Assembly (NCBI RefSeq): GCF_023921805.1
Contig: NZ_CP074197.1
Location: 868,001-932,000 of the forward strand
Length of the DNA: 64,000 nucleotides
From: Ruminococcus sp. FMBCY1
Lineage (GTDB): Bacteria; Bacillota; Clostridia; Oscillospirales; Acutalibacteraceae
Direction of reading: 5' to 3'
This document shows positions 28,151 to 36,192 of the stretch, piece by piece. The notes below the pieces were generated by a model. The model made no database searches, was not told the DNA's origin, and saw nothing but the letters and a program-made list of their open reading frames with translations. Both the position numbers and the translations under genes were made by a program. Within the stretch, counting starts at the first letter, position 1. Each line of letters opens with the position of its first letter.

Positions 28151-29431
28151 TTATTTGTTAAGAATTTTTGCACAAGCTGCAAGTTTAGCGCAAATGCAGA
28201 ATACATCCATTGCTTCCTTAAGTTCATCGTTTGGCGGGAACGAAGGGGCAATTCTGATGTTGCTGTCCTTAGGGTCGTTGCCGTAAGGATAAGTAGCACC
28301 TGCACCTGTAAGTACAACGCCTGCTTCTTTACAAAGACGAACAACCTCTTTTGCTGTACCCTCAAGTACATCTACACTTACAAAATAACCGCCGTTTGGA
28401 TTTGTCCAATCAGCTGTACCTGTTTCCTTAAGCTGTGACTCAAGAGCATTTAAAACAATTTCAAATTTTGGCTTAAGAACAGCTTTATGCAGTTTCATAT
28501 GCTCTTTAACACCGTTAAGGTCACCAAAGAAACGAGCGTGACGGAGCATATTCATCTTATCATAACTGATAACCTGATACTGGTATCTGTTCTTAATTAC
28601 TTTCATATTGTTATCGGAAGCAGCCATTGCAGCTACACCTGAACCCGGGAAAGTAATCTTTGATGTTGATGTAAACATGATAGGAAGATCAACATTACCT
28701 GTTTTTCTGCATTCAGCCATAAGACTCAAAAGTTCATCGGGAGTATCTGTTACATCGTGAACACAGTAAGCGTTATCCCACATAATTCTGAAATCCTTTG
28801 CGGCAGGCTTTAAAGCGGCAAAACGCTTAACTGTTTCATCGCTGAAAGTAATGCCGAGCGGATTTGAATACTTAGGAACACACCAAATACCCTTGATTGA
28901 ATCGTCATTCTCAACAAGTTTTTCAACAACATCCATATCAGGGCCATTCTCTGTCATCGGAACAGGAATCAGATCAAAATCAAAATATTCGGTAATAGCA
29001 AAGTGACGGTCATAACCCGGTGACGGGCAAAGGAATTTTCTGTTCTTTACCTCATACCAAGGCTTGCAGCCCTCAACAACAGGCTTTGTCATAAAGCCTG
29101 CAATTGTATCAAACATCATATTAAGGCTTGAGTTACCGCCAACCATTACATCTGACGGATCTACATCAAAAATCTCCGCAAAAAAGTTTTTGCACTCGTC
29201 AATGCCTGCAAGCTCACCGTAGTTACGACAATCTGCACCGTGTGCTGTAATACAGTCAGTACTGCTGTTGATTACATCAAGCAACGGTCTTGAAAGGTTA
29301 AGCTGATCTTCACCCGGCTTACCTCTTGCCATATTAAGTTTTAAACCCTTACCTTTTACCTCTTCATATTCAGCAACAAGTGCCGCATATTCTTTTTCGA
29401 GGTCTTTTTTGTTACAATTCACATAATTCAT
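28151..29431 (-). CDS. MocR-like class I aspartate aminotransferase
   Basis: A 426-residue PLP-dependent enzyme of the aspartate aminotransferase subgroup related to MocR (Pfam Aminotran_MocR). Family features seen: KLNMARGKPGEDQLNLS near 31, GGNSSLNMMFDTI (PLP phosphate contact), CPSPGYDRHFAI, WCVPKYSNPLGITFS and the PLP lysine in STSKITFPGSGVA near 236. Despite the family name there is no DNA-binding domain. It most likely interconverts aspartate and oxaloacetate. It stands alone between terminators, with its own promoter (29484-29512). Confidence 0.85.
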   Translation of the reverse strand: MNYVNCNKKDLEKEYAALVAEYEEVKGKGLKLNMARGKPGEDQLNLSRPLLDVINSSTDCITAHGADCRNYGELAGIDECKNFFAEIFDVDPSDVMVGGNSSLNMMFDTIAGFMTKPVVEGCKPWYEVKNRKFLCPSPGYDRHFAITEYFDFDLIPVPMTENGPDMDVVEKLVENDDSIKGIWCVPKYSNPLGITFSDETVKRFAALKPAAKDFRIMWDNAYCVHDVTDTPDELLSLMAECRKTGNVDLPIMFTSTSKITFPGSGVAAMAASDNNMKVIKNRYQYQVISYDKMNMLRHARFFGDLNGVKEHMKLHKAVLKPKFEIVLNALESQLKETGTADWTNPNGGYFVSVDVLEGTAKEVVRLCKEAGVVLTGAGATYPYGNDPKDSNIRIAPSFPPNDELKEAMDVFCICAKLAACAKILNK

Positions 29432-29483
29432 TTTGCTTTCTCCTTAAATTCAAATTGCAAAAAATACAAAATATTACTGTTAT

Positions 29484-29512
29484 ATTGTAATCCAAAAGGA
29501 AGAAAAATGCAA
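29484..29512 (-). promoter_or_regulatory. Sigma-A promoter of the aminotransferase gene
   Basis: TTGCAT and TACAAT on the minus strand with a 17-base spacer, 53 bases upstream of the gene. The -35 hexamer lies inside a perfect inverted repeat (29504-29537). Confidence 0.6.
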
Positions 29513-29537
29513 GTGTTTTTTAAAAATCTTGCATTTT
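29504..29537. repeat. 10-bp inverted repeat overlapping the aminotransferase -35 box
   Basis: Arms AAAATGCAAG/CTTGCATTTT with a 14-base spacer. The downstream arm covers the -35 hexamer, as an operator would. Its T-rich flank means it could instead be a second terminator behind the cpsD terminator at 29572-29609. Confidence 0.4.
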
Positions 29538-29571
29538 ATTTTAAAAATCTAAATTTTATACCATAAAACAG

Positions 29572-29609
29572 CAGCTTACGAAAAACAATTGATATGTTTT
29601 CGTAAGCTG
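29572..29609 (-). terminator. Terminator of the cpsCD operon
   Basis: Perfect 13-bp arms CAGCTTACGAAAA/TTTTCGTAAGCTG with a 12-base loop, nine bases after the cpsD stop and followed by a T-rich run on the minus strand. Confidence 0.8.
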
Positions 29610-29617
29610 TAAAATAA

Positions 29618-30340
29618 TTAATAATAATTGTAATAGTATTTGTAGTAATACTTGCCTTTTCTTCTCTCGTTCTGCGAACAGCCTACCTTGACTATACCAA
29701 GGACTCTTGAATCGGCAAGCTTAATGCTTTCCGTAAGATTTCGTAAATCGCCATGAGTTGTGGCTCTTTCTCTTACTACAACAATAAAGCCTGCAATTAA
29801 TTCTTTTAGAAGAAGTGCATCGGCAACCACTCCGATAGGCGGAGTATCGAATATGATATAATCATACTCTTCCTTTAACTGCTCAACCAAAGAAATAAAT
29901 GTTGAGGAACACATAAGTTCCGACGGGTTTGGCGGAATAGTACCCGAAACGAGAATATCAAGTCCGGGAAGAACATTTTTCTGAACCGCCTGATCAAAAT
30001 TAATCATCTTACCGATTACATCCGCAAGACCTTTGGTATTATCAATTTTAAAAATATTATGAACATTAGGTCGGCGAAGGTCACAGTCAACAAGCAATAC
30101 TTTACTTTCCATTTTTGAAAAAGAAATTGCAAGGTTAGACGCAACTGTACTTTTACCCTCACCCTTTGAATAACTTGTTACCGCAAAGGCTTTCTTTTCA
30201 GACGCAGAAAGAGAAAACATAATATTGGTTCTTGCAATTTTGTAAGACTCAACAATTGCAAATTTATTTTTATTGTTGACAGTTACTTGTGACTTGCTTT
30301 TTTTACTTAAATCCTTTTTAAAAGGTAATCTTAACTTCAT
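29618..30340 (-). CDS. cpsD: CpsD/CapB-type bacterial tyrosine kinase
   Basis: A 240-residue BY-kinase. Walker A SKGEGKSTVASNLA near 57, Walker A' VLLVDCDLRRPN near 87 and Walker B YIIFDTPP near 160 are present. The C-terminal tail is the tyrosine cluster YYYKYYYNYY (eight tyrosines in the last ten residues), the autophosphorylation site in this family. The partner CpsC-like adaptor is encoded 13 bases upstream. BY-kinases control polysaccharide chain length and export; no capsule glycosyltransferase, flippase or polymerase lies beside it. Confidence 0.9.
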   Translation of the reverse strand: MKLRLPFKKDLSKKSKSQVTVNNKNKFAIVESYKIARTNIMFSLSASEKKAFAVTSYSKGEGKSTVASNLAISFSKMESKVLLVDCDLRRPNVHNIFKIDNTKGLADVIGKMINFDQAVQKNVLPGLDILVSGTIPPNPSELMCSSTFISLVEQLKEEYDYIIFDTPPIGVVADALLLKELIAGFIVVVRERATTHGDLRNLTESIKLADSRVLGIVKVGCSQNERRKGKYYYKYYYNYY

Positions 30341-30353
30341 ACGCTATCCCTCC

Positions 30354-31004
30354 TTAATTACCAAAATCAGGTATTTCCGCAAATATAGGAATATCGTACA
30401 TTTCCTGTAAATCGTCATCAGGCTTAACAGTAAGGTCAATAAGTTCAAGTAAAATTGAAATAAGCACAGATGCAACAAGACCGATTACCAAACCAATCAA
30501 TGCGTTTTTAAGATTGTTTGGTTCATACGGTGCACTGGGAAGTTTCGCAGATCTTACAATACCAATCTGTCCGTATGCAAAGCGATCGGCAAAAACATCG
30601 CCTGCAGTCTCGCAAATCTGATTTGCTACATTCGCACATGTTTGCGGGTCTGAACCCGAAACCGTAACCGTAATAAAGAAAGAATCGTTTGTTATTGAAA
30701 CATCGCAGTCGTTAAAAAGCGAAGTAATGCTGTCCGAATTATTAAGAAAAACTATGTATGCCTCGGCAAGAGAAGCAGAACCTGAAATATCGGAGCTAAA
30801 GATTTTTCCGTTTTCCTGATTGCTCTGGCTTTTAGCATTATAGTTCTGCACATAAAGCATAGCAGATGTACTGTACATAGGAGTTATAAAAAACTTAGAA
30901 TAAAGAAAAAACGAAAGCATACATACAAGTGTCAAAAGAATAATAAATTTTATTCTCTGTAAGACAATGACTAAAATTCTCTGAATTGTTATATTAGTTG
31001 GCAT
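30354..31004 (-). CDS. cpsC: CpsC/Wzz-type polysaccharide co-polymerase and kinase adaptor
   Basis: A 216-residue membrane protein with two helices (about 19-40 and 170-190) flanking an extracytoplasmic domain, the Wzz/CpsC pattern. A short cytoplasmic C terminus (LELIDLTVKPDDDLQEMYDI) follows, the region that activates the CpsD kinase. I chose the ATG at 31004 because GGGAGG lies seven bases upstream; the open frame extends 25 codons further but without a ribosome site. Length fits a Gram-positive adaptor split from its kinase. Confidence 0.85.
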   Translation of the reverse strand: MPTNITIQRILVIVLQRIKFIILLTLVCMLSFFLYSKFFITPMYSTSAMLYVQNYNAKSQSNQENGKIFSSDISGSASLAEAYIVFLNNSDSITSLFNDCDVSITNDSFFITVTVSGSDPQTCANVANQICETAGDVFADRFAYGQIGIVRSAKLPSAPYEPNNLKNALIGLVIGLVASVLISILLELIDLTVKPDDDLQEMYDIPIFAEIPDFGN

Positions 31005-31116
31005 TACTCGACCTCCCAAAATCAGCATAAAAATACAATAAAAAATACAATAATATATATTATAATTCATTAAATGCACTAATTAATTCTAATAATGAAT
31101 TATTAACAATAAAATT

Positions 31117-31141
31117 AAAGGAAGTCATAACGACTTCCTTT
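31117..31141 (-). terminator. Terminator downstream of oadB
   Basis: Perfect 10-bp arms AAAGGAAGTC/GACTTCCTTT with a five-base loop, 24 bases after the oadB stop, followed by an AT-rich run with Ts on the minus strand. Confidence 0.75.
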
Positions 31142-31164
31142 ATTGAAATTATATATATTTGTTT

Positions 31165-32403
31165 TTAGCCAACAACATTGAGCAATACACCTGCTGCAAC
31201 TGCTGAACCGATAACACCGGCAACATTAGGACCCATAGCGTGCATAAGGAGGAAGTTACCTGGATTCTCCTGCTGACCAACCTTCTGTGATACACGAGCA
31301 GCCATTGGAACGGCAGATACACCTGCTGAACCGATAAGTGGGTTTACCTTGCCGCCTGTTGCAACATACATAATCTTACCAAAGAGTACACCGAATGCAG
31401 TACCCATACAGAATGCGATAAGACCAAGAACAATAATCTTGATTGTATCAAATGTAAGGAATGTTTGTCCCGATGCAGTTGCACCGACAGTAGTACCAAG
31501 GAAGATTGTAATAATGTTCATAAGTTCATTCTGAGCTGTCTTGTTAATTCTTTCAACAACGCCTGATTCCTTAAAGAGGTTACCAAGCATAAGCATACCA
31601 ACAAGCGGAGCAGCGTCAGGAAGGAAGATTGCAATGATAATTACAACAATTACAGGGAACATAATCTTCTCAAGTTTAGATACAGGACGAAGCTGTTCCA
31701 TAACTACAGAACGCTCTTTCTTTGTTGTAAGAGCTTTCATAATAGGCGGCTGAATAATAGGAACGAGCGCCATATATGAATATGCGGCAATCGCAATTGA
31801 ACCTAAAAGGTGAGGTGCGAGCTTTGTTGTAACGAAAATAGCGGTAGGACCGTCTGCACCACCGATAATACCGATAGCGCCAGCCTCTTTAGCTGTAAAG
31901 CCGAGGAAGATAGCACCTGTAAATGTTACGAAAATACCAATCTGAGCGGCAGCACCGAGGATAAGGCTCTTTGGGTTTGAAATAAGCGGACCAAAGTCTG
32001 TCATACAACCAATACCAAGGAAGATAAGCGGTGGGTAAATACCAAGCTTAACGCCCTGATATAAATAATAAAGCAATCCGCCGTATGTTGGGTTTTCATA
32101 ATAAGTTACGCCGTCAATAACCTGTGTGGCGTGACCCGATGTTGCAATATCTCGTGCCGCACACTGTGCCTCGGTAAGAAGTTCAGTTGACTGAGGAGCC
32201 ATAATGCTCGGATAAAGGTTTACAAGAAGCATACCAAAAGCGATAGGAAGAAGCAAGAGCGGCTCATATTGCTTTTTGATAGCAAGATAAAGCAAAACGA
32301 TTGAAACACCAATCATAACATAGTTCTGCCAGTTAAGAGTTGTAAGGCCTGAACTGTTAAAGATACCTACAACGGCATCTACAAAGCCTTGTAAAATTTC
32401 CAT
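31165..32403 (-). CDS. oadB: Sodium-translocating decarboxylase beta subunit
   Basis: A 412-residue integral membrane protein of the OadB/GcdB/MmdB family. The conserved GIGCMTDFGPLISNPK near 125, IGIIGGADGPTAIFVTTKLAP near 175 (sodium-binding region with the key Asp in GGADGPT) and GSAGVSAVPMAARVSQKVG near 362 are all present. The beta subunit couples decarboxylation of carboxybiotin to outward sodium pumping. The gamma-type subunit is directly upstream, but no carboxyltransferase (alpha) or biotin carrier gene is in the window, so the acid that is decarboxylated is unknown. Confidence 0.93.
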   Translation of the reverse strand: MEILQGFVDAVVGIFNSSGLTTLNWQNYVMIGVSIVLLYLAIKKQYEPLLLLPIAFGMLLVNLYPSIMAPQSTELLTEAQCAARDIATSGHATQVIDGVTYYENPTYGGLLYYLYQGVKLGIYPPLIFLGIGCMTDFGPLISNPKSLILGAAAQIGIFVTFTGAIFLGFTAKEAGAIGIIGGADGPTAIFVTTKLAPHLLGSIAIAAYSYMALVPIIQPPIMKALTTKKERSVVMEQLRPVSKLEKIMFPVIVVIIIAIFLPDAAPLVGMLMLGNLFKESGVVERINKTAQNELMNIITIFLGTTVGATASGQTFLTFDTIKIIVLGLIAFCMGTAFGVLFGKIMYVATGGKVNPLIGSAGVSAVPMAARVSQKVGQQENPGNFLLMHAMGPNVAGVIGSAVAAGVLLNVVG

Positions 32404-32433
32404 TAGATAACATCCTTTCCCTTAAAATATGCC

Positions 32434-32880
32434 TTAAAATGGGCGGGTATTATCAAGTACACCGGCTTTTGCCCAAGCTGAACGACCACCGTCAGATGAC
32501 TTTTTAATACTTTTGATTCGTGCTTTTTCAGATGAACCGTACATTGTTGCCACGGCAGCTGAAATAACAGCTACAACTTCGTCTGAAATTCCGTCTGTTG
32601 CTGCGCTTGCGGTAACAACAGAAGCAGGTGCCGCAGCCGGCTTTTCAGCAGGTTTTTCATCTTTATTTTTCTTGCCTTTTTTGCTGTTGCTGCCGGCACT
32701 TTGAGCCTTCTGAACAATAGCGCTGAAGATTTTAATAATAAAAATCAACAGAATAAGCATGACAAATACAACAACAAAGCCTGTGAGAACAACCTTTGCG
32801 GATGTTATGCCTTTTTCAGCAAGCGTAAGACTTTCTTTCTGGGCTGTCTGAGCTGCTAAAGCTACATCGGAAAGATTCAT
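32434..32880 (-). CDS. oadG: OadG-type sodium pump decarboxylase gamma subunit
   Basis: A 148-residue protein with a single N-terminal membrane helix (about 29-52), an Ala/Pro/Lys-rich linker (EKPAEKPAAAPASVVTAS) and a C-terminal domain ending SAWAKAGVLDNTRPF. This is the OadG layout, in which the helix anchors the complex and the tail binds the alpha subunit. The C-terminal SDEVVAVISAAVATMYG segment is typical. Its ribosome site (GGGGG) forms part of a 17-bp inverted repeat that encloses the promoter. Confidence 0.85.
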   Translation of the reverse strand: MNLSDVALAAQTAQKESLTLAEKGITSAKVVLTGFVVVFVMLILLIFIIKIFSAIVQKAQSAGSNSKKGKKNKDEKPAEKPAAAPASVVTASAATDGISDEVVAVISAAVATMYGSSEKARIKSIKKSSDGGRSAWAKAGVLDNTRPF

Positions 32881-32887
32881 AAAATAA

Positions 32888-32961
32888 CCCCCATATTTAT
32901 TATTTTCATACAGGATTATTATACTTTATTCCTGTAAAATTTTCAATAATAAATATGGGGG
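32888..32961. repeat. 17-bp perfect inverted repeat enclosing the oadG promoter
   Basis: Arms at 32888-32904 and 32945-32961 are perfectly complementary over 17 bases (CCCCCATATTTATTATT and its reverse complement). An inner 7-bp pair (TACAGGA/TCCTGTA, 32909-32915 and 32930-32936) is nested inside. The arm next to oadG contains the GGGGG ribosome site; the other arm begins in the promoter -35 box. Downstream of spoIVA it also has the look of a strong terminator hairpin. Confidence 0.85.
32918..32946 (-). promoter_or_regulatory. Sigma-A promoter of oadGB, inside the inverted repeat
   Basis: TTGAAA and TATAAT on the minus strand with a 17-base spacer. A transcript from it should start near 32911, leaving a leader of about 30 bases that contains only the proximal arm of the surrounding inverted repeat, so the ribosome site would stay unpaired. 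Confidence 0.7.
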
Positions 32962-33042
32962 GGAATAATTTTTGGCGGTTTACCTAATCATATTAAATAT
33001 TTTAAAATATAATTTGTTTAATTTTAAAGCATTATATTTCAA

Positions 33043-34521
33043 TTACAGAATTATACATATAAGACCGTTGCAGCCGTCATTTATAATTTTTTCAATGGTT
33101 TCACCTATTTTTGCTCTTGCGTCGGACGGCATTCTGTACAATTTATTGTGCAGTCCCTCGTTGACAAGTTCATGCACGGATTTGCCGAAGATATTGCTTT
33201 CCCAAATTTTTTCCGGATTTTCCTCAAATTCTTTCAAAAGATAAGATACAAGCTCCTCGGACTGCTGTTCCGAGCCTACAATCGGAGTTACCTCTGTCTT
33301 TGTATAAATCTTCATCATATGAATACTCGGTGCGCTTGCTTTGAGCCTTATGCCGTACTTTCCGCTCTGTTTAATAATTTCAGGTTCTTCAAGCGATAAC
33401 TCTTCAATAGTCGGCATAACAATTCCGTAACCGTTTTCCTGCACCTGTTCATAAGCCTGCGCAAGTTTATCAAAGTCTTTCTGCTTTTTGGAAAGTTCTT
33501 TTACACAACTGAACAGCGCACATTCGTCGGTAATGTCAATACCAGATTCTTCGGAAAGTACCTTATAAAACAATTTACTGTCAATATTAATTCCGATAGT
33601 CGCAAAGCCTCTGCCCAGATCAAGACTTTTTATTTCGGTAGAATTAATATATTCGCAGTTGTCAAGTTCCTGCATTATATCCTGAACCTGACGGATTTTT
33701 TCGATTTTTCCCGCACTCTTTTTGATTGCGTCAAAGATATTGGTTTTGAGCCAGTGATCTTTATCAAGCATTACGAGCCATTTAGGAATATCTACTTTGA
33801 TTTCTTTTATGTGAAACTCAAACAAAAGCTGGGCAAGAATACGCTTAATTTCAAATTCGTCAAGTTCCATACAGCTTACGGGAATTACAGGCACATTGTA
33901 AATTGACGCCATTTGAGCAGCGAGATTTTTTGCTCTTTCGCTTTCGGGTTCGGTTGAGTTGAGCAAAACAATAAAAGGTTTGTTAATCTCTTTCAGTTCG
34001 TTAATAACCCGCTGTTCGCTCTCAATGTAGTCTTCCCTGTCAATATCACTGATTGTACCGTCAGTTGTTATTACCAAGCCGATTGTCGAATGATCTGTAA
34101 TAACCTTTTTGGTGCCGATTTCGGCAGCGTCATCAAAAGGAATTTCCTTATCGAACCAAGGCGTTTTAACCATTCTCGGCTGTTCGTCTTCACTGTAGCC
34201 GATTGCACTGTCAACTATATAACCTACGCAATCAATCATTCTTACCCTGAAAGAAGTGTTGTTTCCCAGATCAACTTCAACTGATTCTTCCGGTATGAAT
34301 TTAGGTTCGGTTGTCATTATGGTTCTTCCCGATGCCGACTGCGGAAGTTCATCGAGAGTTCTGCGATATACCGCCTCATCCGTTATATTCGGCAATACCA
34401 GAGAGTCCATAAATTTTTTTATAAAAGTTGACTTACCTGTTCGCACAGGACCTACAACACCGATATACACATCTCCGTCTGTTCGGCGTGAAATGTCACG
34501 ATACACATTTCTTTCTTCCAT
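33043..34521 (-). CDS. spoIVA: Stage IV sporulation protein A (spore coat ATPase)
   Basis: A 492-residue SpoIVA. The N-terminal GTPase-like ATPase domain has Walker A GPVRTGKST at 24-32 and the MIDCVGYIVD segment near 100; middle and C-terminal domains match the family, ending GLICIIL. SpoIVA polymerises with ATP on the forespore surface as the base layer of the coat, recruited there by SpoVM, whose small gene lies 3 kb away (37535-37624). Start follows GGAGGTAC. It is 11 bases after the DUF3794/LysM gene, so the two are co-transcribed, presumably under sigma-E. Confidence 0.96.
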   Translation of the reverse strand: MEERNVYRDISRRTDGDVYIGVVGPVRTGKSTFIKKFMDSLVLPNITDEAVYRRTLDELPQSASGRTIMTTEPKFIPEESVEVDLGNNTSFRVRMIDCVGYIVDSAIGYSEDEQPRMVKTPWFDKEIPFDDAAEIGTKKVITDHSTIGLVITTDGTISDIDREDYIESEQRVINELKEINKPFIVLLNSTEPESERAKNLAAQMASIYNVPVIPVSCMELDEFEIKRILAQLLFEFHIKEIKVDIPKWLVMLDKDHWLKTNIFDAIKKSAGKIEKIRQVQDIMQELDNCEYINSTEIKSLDLGRGFATIGINIDSKLFYKVLSEESGIDITDECALFSCVKELSKKQKDFDKLAQAYEQVQENGYGIVMPTIEELSLEEPEIIKQSGKYGIRLKASAPSIHMMKIYTKTEVTPIVGSEQQSEELVSYLLKEFEENPEKIWESNIFGKSVHELVNEGLHNKLYRMPSDARAKIGETIEKIINDGCNGLICIIL

Positions 34522-34532
34522 TTTTGTACCTC

Positions 34533-36065
34533 CTAAACTCTCGGAATAAGCAGCATTCGAGGAATATCCTCATTTTGTGCCGCTGCCGAATTTTCTTCAA
34601 TCAGTTTATCAAGTGCCGTATTATGCGATTTGGCAATACTCCACAGACTCTCCCCCGCTTGCGCAAAGTACAAAGTCAGAGCACACTCTTCGGGCTTTAC
34701 GGGTTTATCTTCAAATATCTCTACATCGGAAACCGCCCTTATATTTTCTTTTGCGGCAGCCGAAACGGCAAATTTAATTTCACACCTGATTTCAACTGTG
34801 CTGTCATCGGCAAGTCGATAGCTTATACTTGCTACACGAGGTTCAACATACAATGCACAGTTATACTCACTGCTTGATGTCATAAGATGAGAATAGTCTA
34901 TATTGCGTTCAATAAACACAGGTATTTTATCTTCGTTTTCGGCAAGAATACAAATATTTACCTTACCCGAAACAGTTATACCCTTATCGTCGCAAGAATA
35001 ATCAGCAGTAATTTGGTTTGATGATATGTTTATTACTTTGCTGATTTTTCCGTTATCGACAGCAACCGAAGATTTTTCAATATGAGAATCATTAAGTTTT
35101 GCAAGATCACTTACTATATTCAATTGCGTAAAAGCGGGTTGAGTTGCACATTTAACAGAATATGCGTCTGTAACTACATTTTCGTCAGCTATTACATAGC
35201 CTTCTTCTGTAAGACAAAGTTTTAAATCAAGCAGTAAAAGAGGTTTATCTGACATAACATCATTCTTAAGTCTGATGTCATAAGACATAATATCGCAGGA
35301 AACACAGTTAATTGTATTTTCGTCGATACCCTCGCAATCTATAATTTGATTAAAGGGCAATAAGTAATCAAGTTTTCCTGTTTCGCCGCTCTCAACATCA
35401 GTTATATATAATAGTTTTAAGTTGATTTCGCCGTTCGCCATAAGTTTACCTGTAACAGCTTTGGTATCGGTAATATTCACACTTATATCGGTACTCAAGA
35501 TTGATTCAATTACAGGCTTATCTCCCACAGAAACTTCTTCTACCACGCTGAACTGTTCTTGGCAAAGAGAAGTCAGGCTTGCACATTTTATATTCATCAG
35601 CTGTGCTTCAAGACAATTTTCGGCAGGCGGTGAGTAGATACTTGTTTTTGCCGAGGAAAGCACCTTTGCATATAACGAAAATGCACCGTGCATTACAAGT
35701 CTGCGAGGGCTTAATGCCCTACAGTTTATGTACTCGGGCTTTGTTCTTGTTAATATAACAGGATTATCAGGCGCTTCTTTAACAGAAAAGCTTTGAGAAA
35801 AATTAACCGACTGCTCACAGCAACGAATACTTTTTTTGATACTGTCAACATACAGCACATTAACAACACAGTTACCGTCAATTTGCAGTTGTCCGCCCGA
35901 TAAGGTTCTTGTCTGAATTTTAGGGATAAGAGTACATTTCAAAATTTTTTCGATATCCGGACAATAATCGGGTAAAGTTAAATCGACATCAGCAAGCTGT
36001 TCGGCAACCGTGTCAAGCACCGCAACAGTTGTGCAAAACGATCGGTTATCCTGATTAAACTCCAT
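34533..36065 (-). CDS. DUF3794 (SPOCS) and LysM domain protein
   Basis: A 510-residue protein made of repeated SPOCS/DUF3794 beta domains (ADVDLTLPDYCPDIEKILKC near 24, PVIESILSTDISV near 180, later copies to about 440) and a C-terminal LysM domain (QAGESLWSIAKSHNTALDKL near 470). SPOCS-LysM proteins occur next to spoIVA or in coat clusters of Clostridia, and a few bind spore cortex or coat. No signal peptide is visible, which fits assembly from the mother-cell cytoplasm. Start follows GGAGAG. Confidence 0.85.
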   Translation of the reverse strand: MEFNQDNRSFCTTVAVLDTVAEQLADVDLTLPDYCPDIEKILKCTLIPKIQTRTLSGGQLQIDGNCVVNVLYVDSIKKSIRCCEQSVNFSQSFSVKEAPDNPVILTRTKPEYINCRALSPRRLVMHGAFSLYAKVLSSAKTSIYSPPAENCLEAQLMNIKCASLTSLCQEQFSVVEEVSVGDKPVIESILSTDISVNITDTKAVTGKLMANGEINLKLLYITDVESGETGKLDYLLPFNQIIDCEGIDENTINCVSCDIMSYDIRLKNDVMSDKPLLLLDLKLCLTEEGYVIADENVVTDAYSVKCATQPAFTQLNIVSDLAKLNDSHIEKSSVAVDNGKISKVINISSNQITADYSCDDKGITVSGKVNICILAENEDKIPVFIERNIDYSHLMTSSSEYNCALYVEPRVASISYRLADDSTVEIRCEIKFAVSAAAKENIRAVSDVEIFEDKPVKPEECALTLYFAQAGESLWSIAKSHNTALDKLIEENSAAAQNEDIPRMLLIPRV

Positions 36066-36133
36066 ATTTTATCTCTCCTTTTATATTTATACTCAAAATA
36101 TATTAGAAAGGTAATGAAAATATTACAATAAAA

Positions 36134-36165
36134 AGCATCGGACTGAAATTAATCAATCCGATGCT
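36134..36165 (-). terminator. Terminator behind the dockerin gene
   Basis: Arms AGCATCGGA/TCCGATGCT extended by three more pairs after one mismatch, followed on the minus strand by CTTTTTATT; 28 bases past the dockerin stop. Confidence 0.8.
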
Positions 36166-36192
36166 GTAAAAGCTGTTAAATTATATCAGGTA

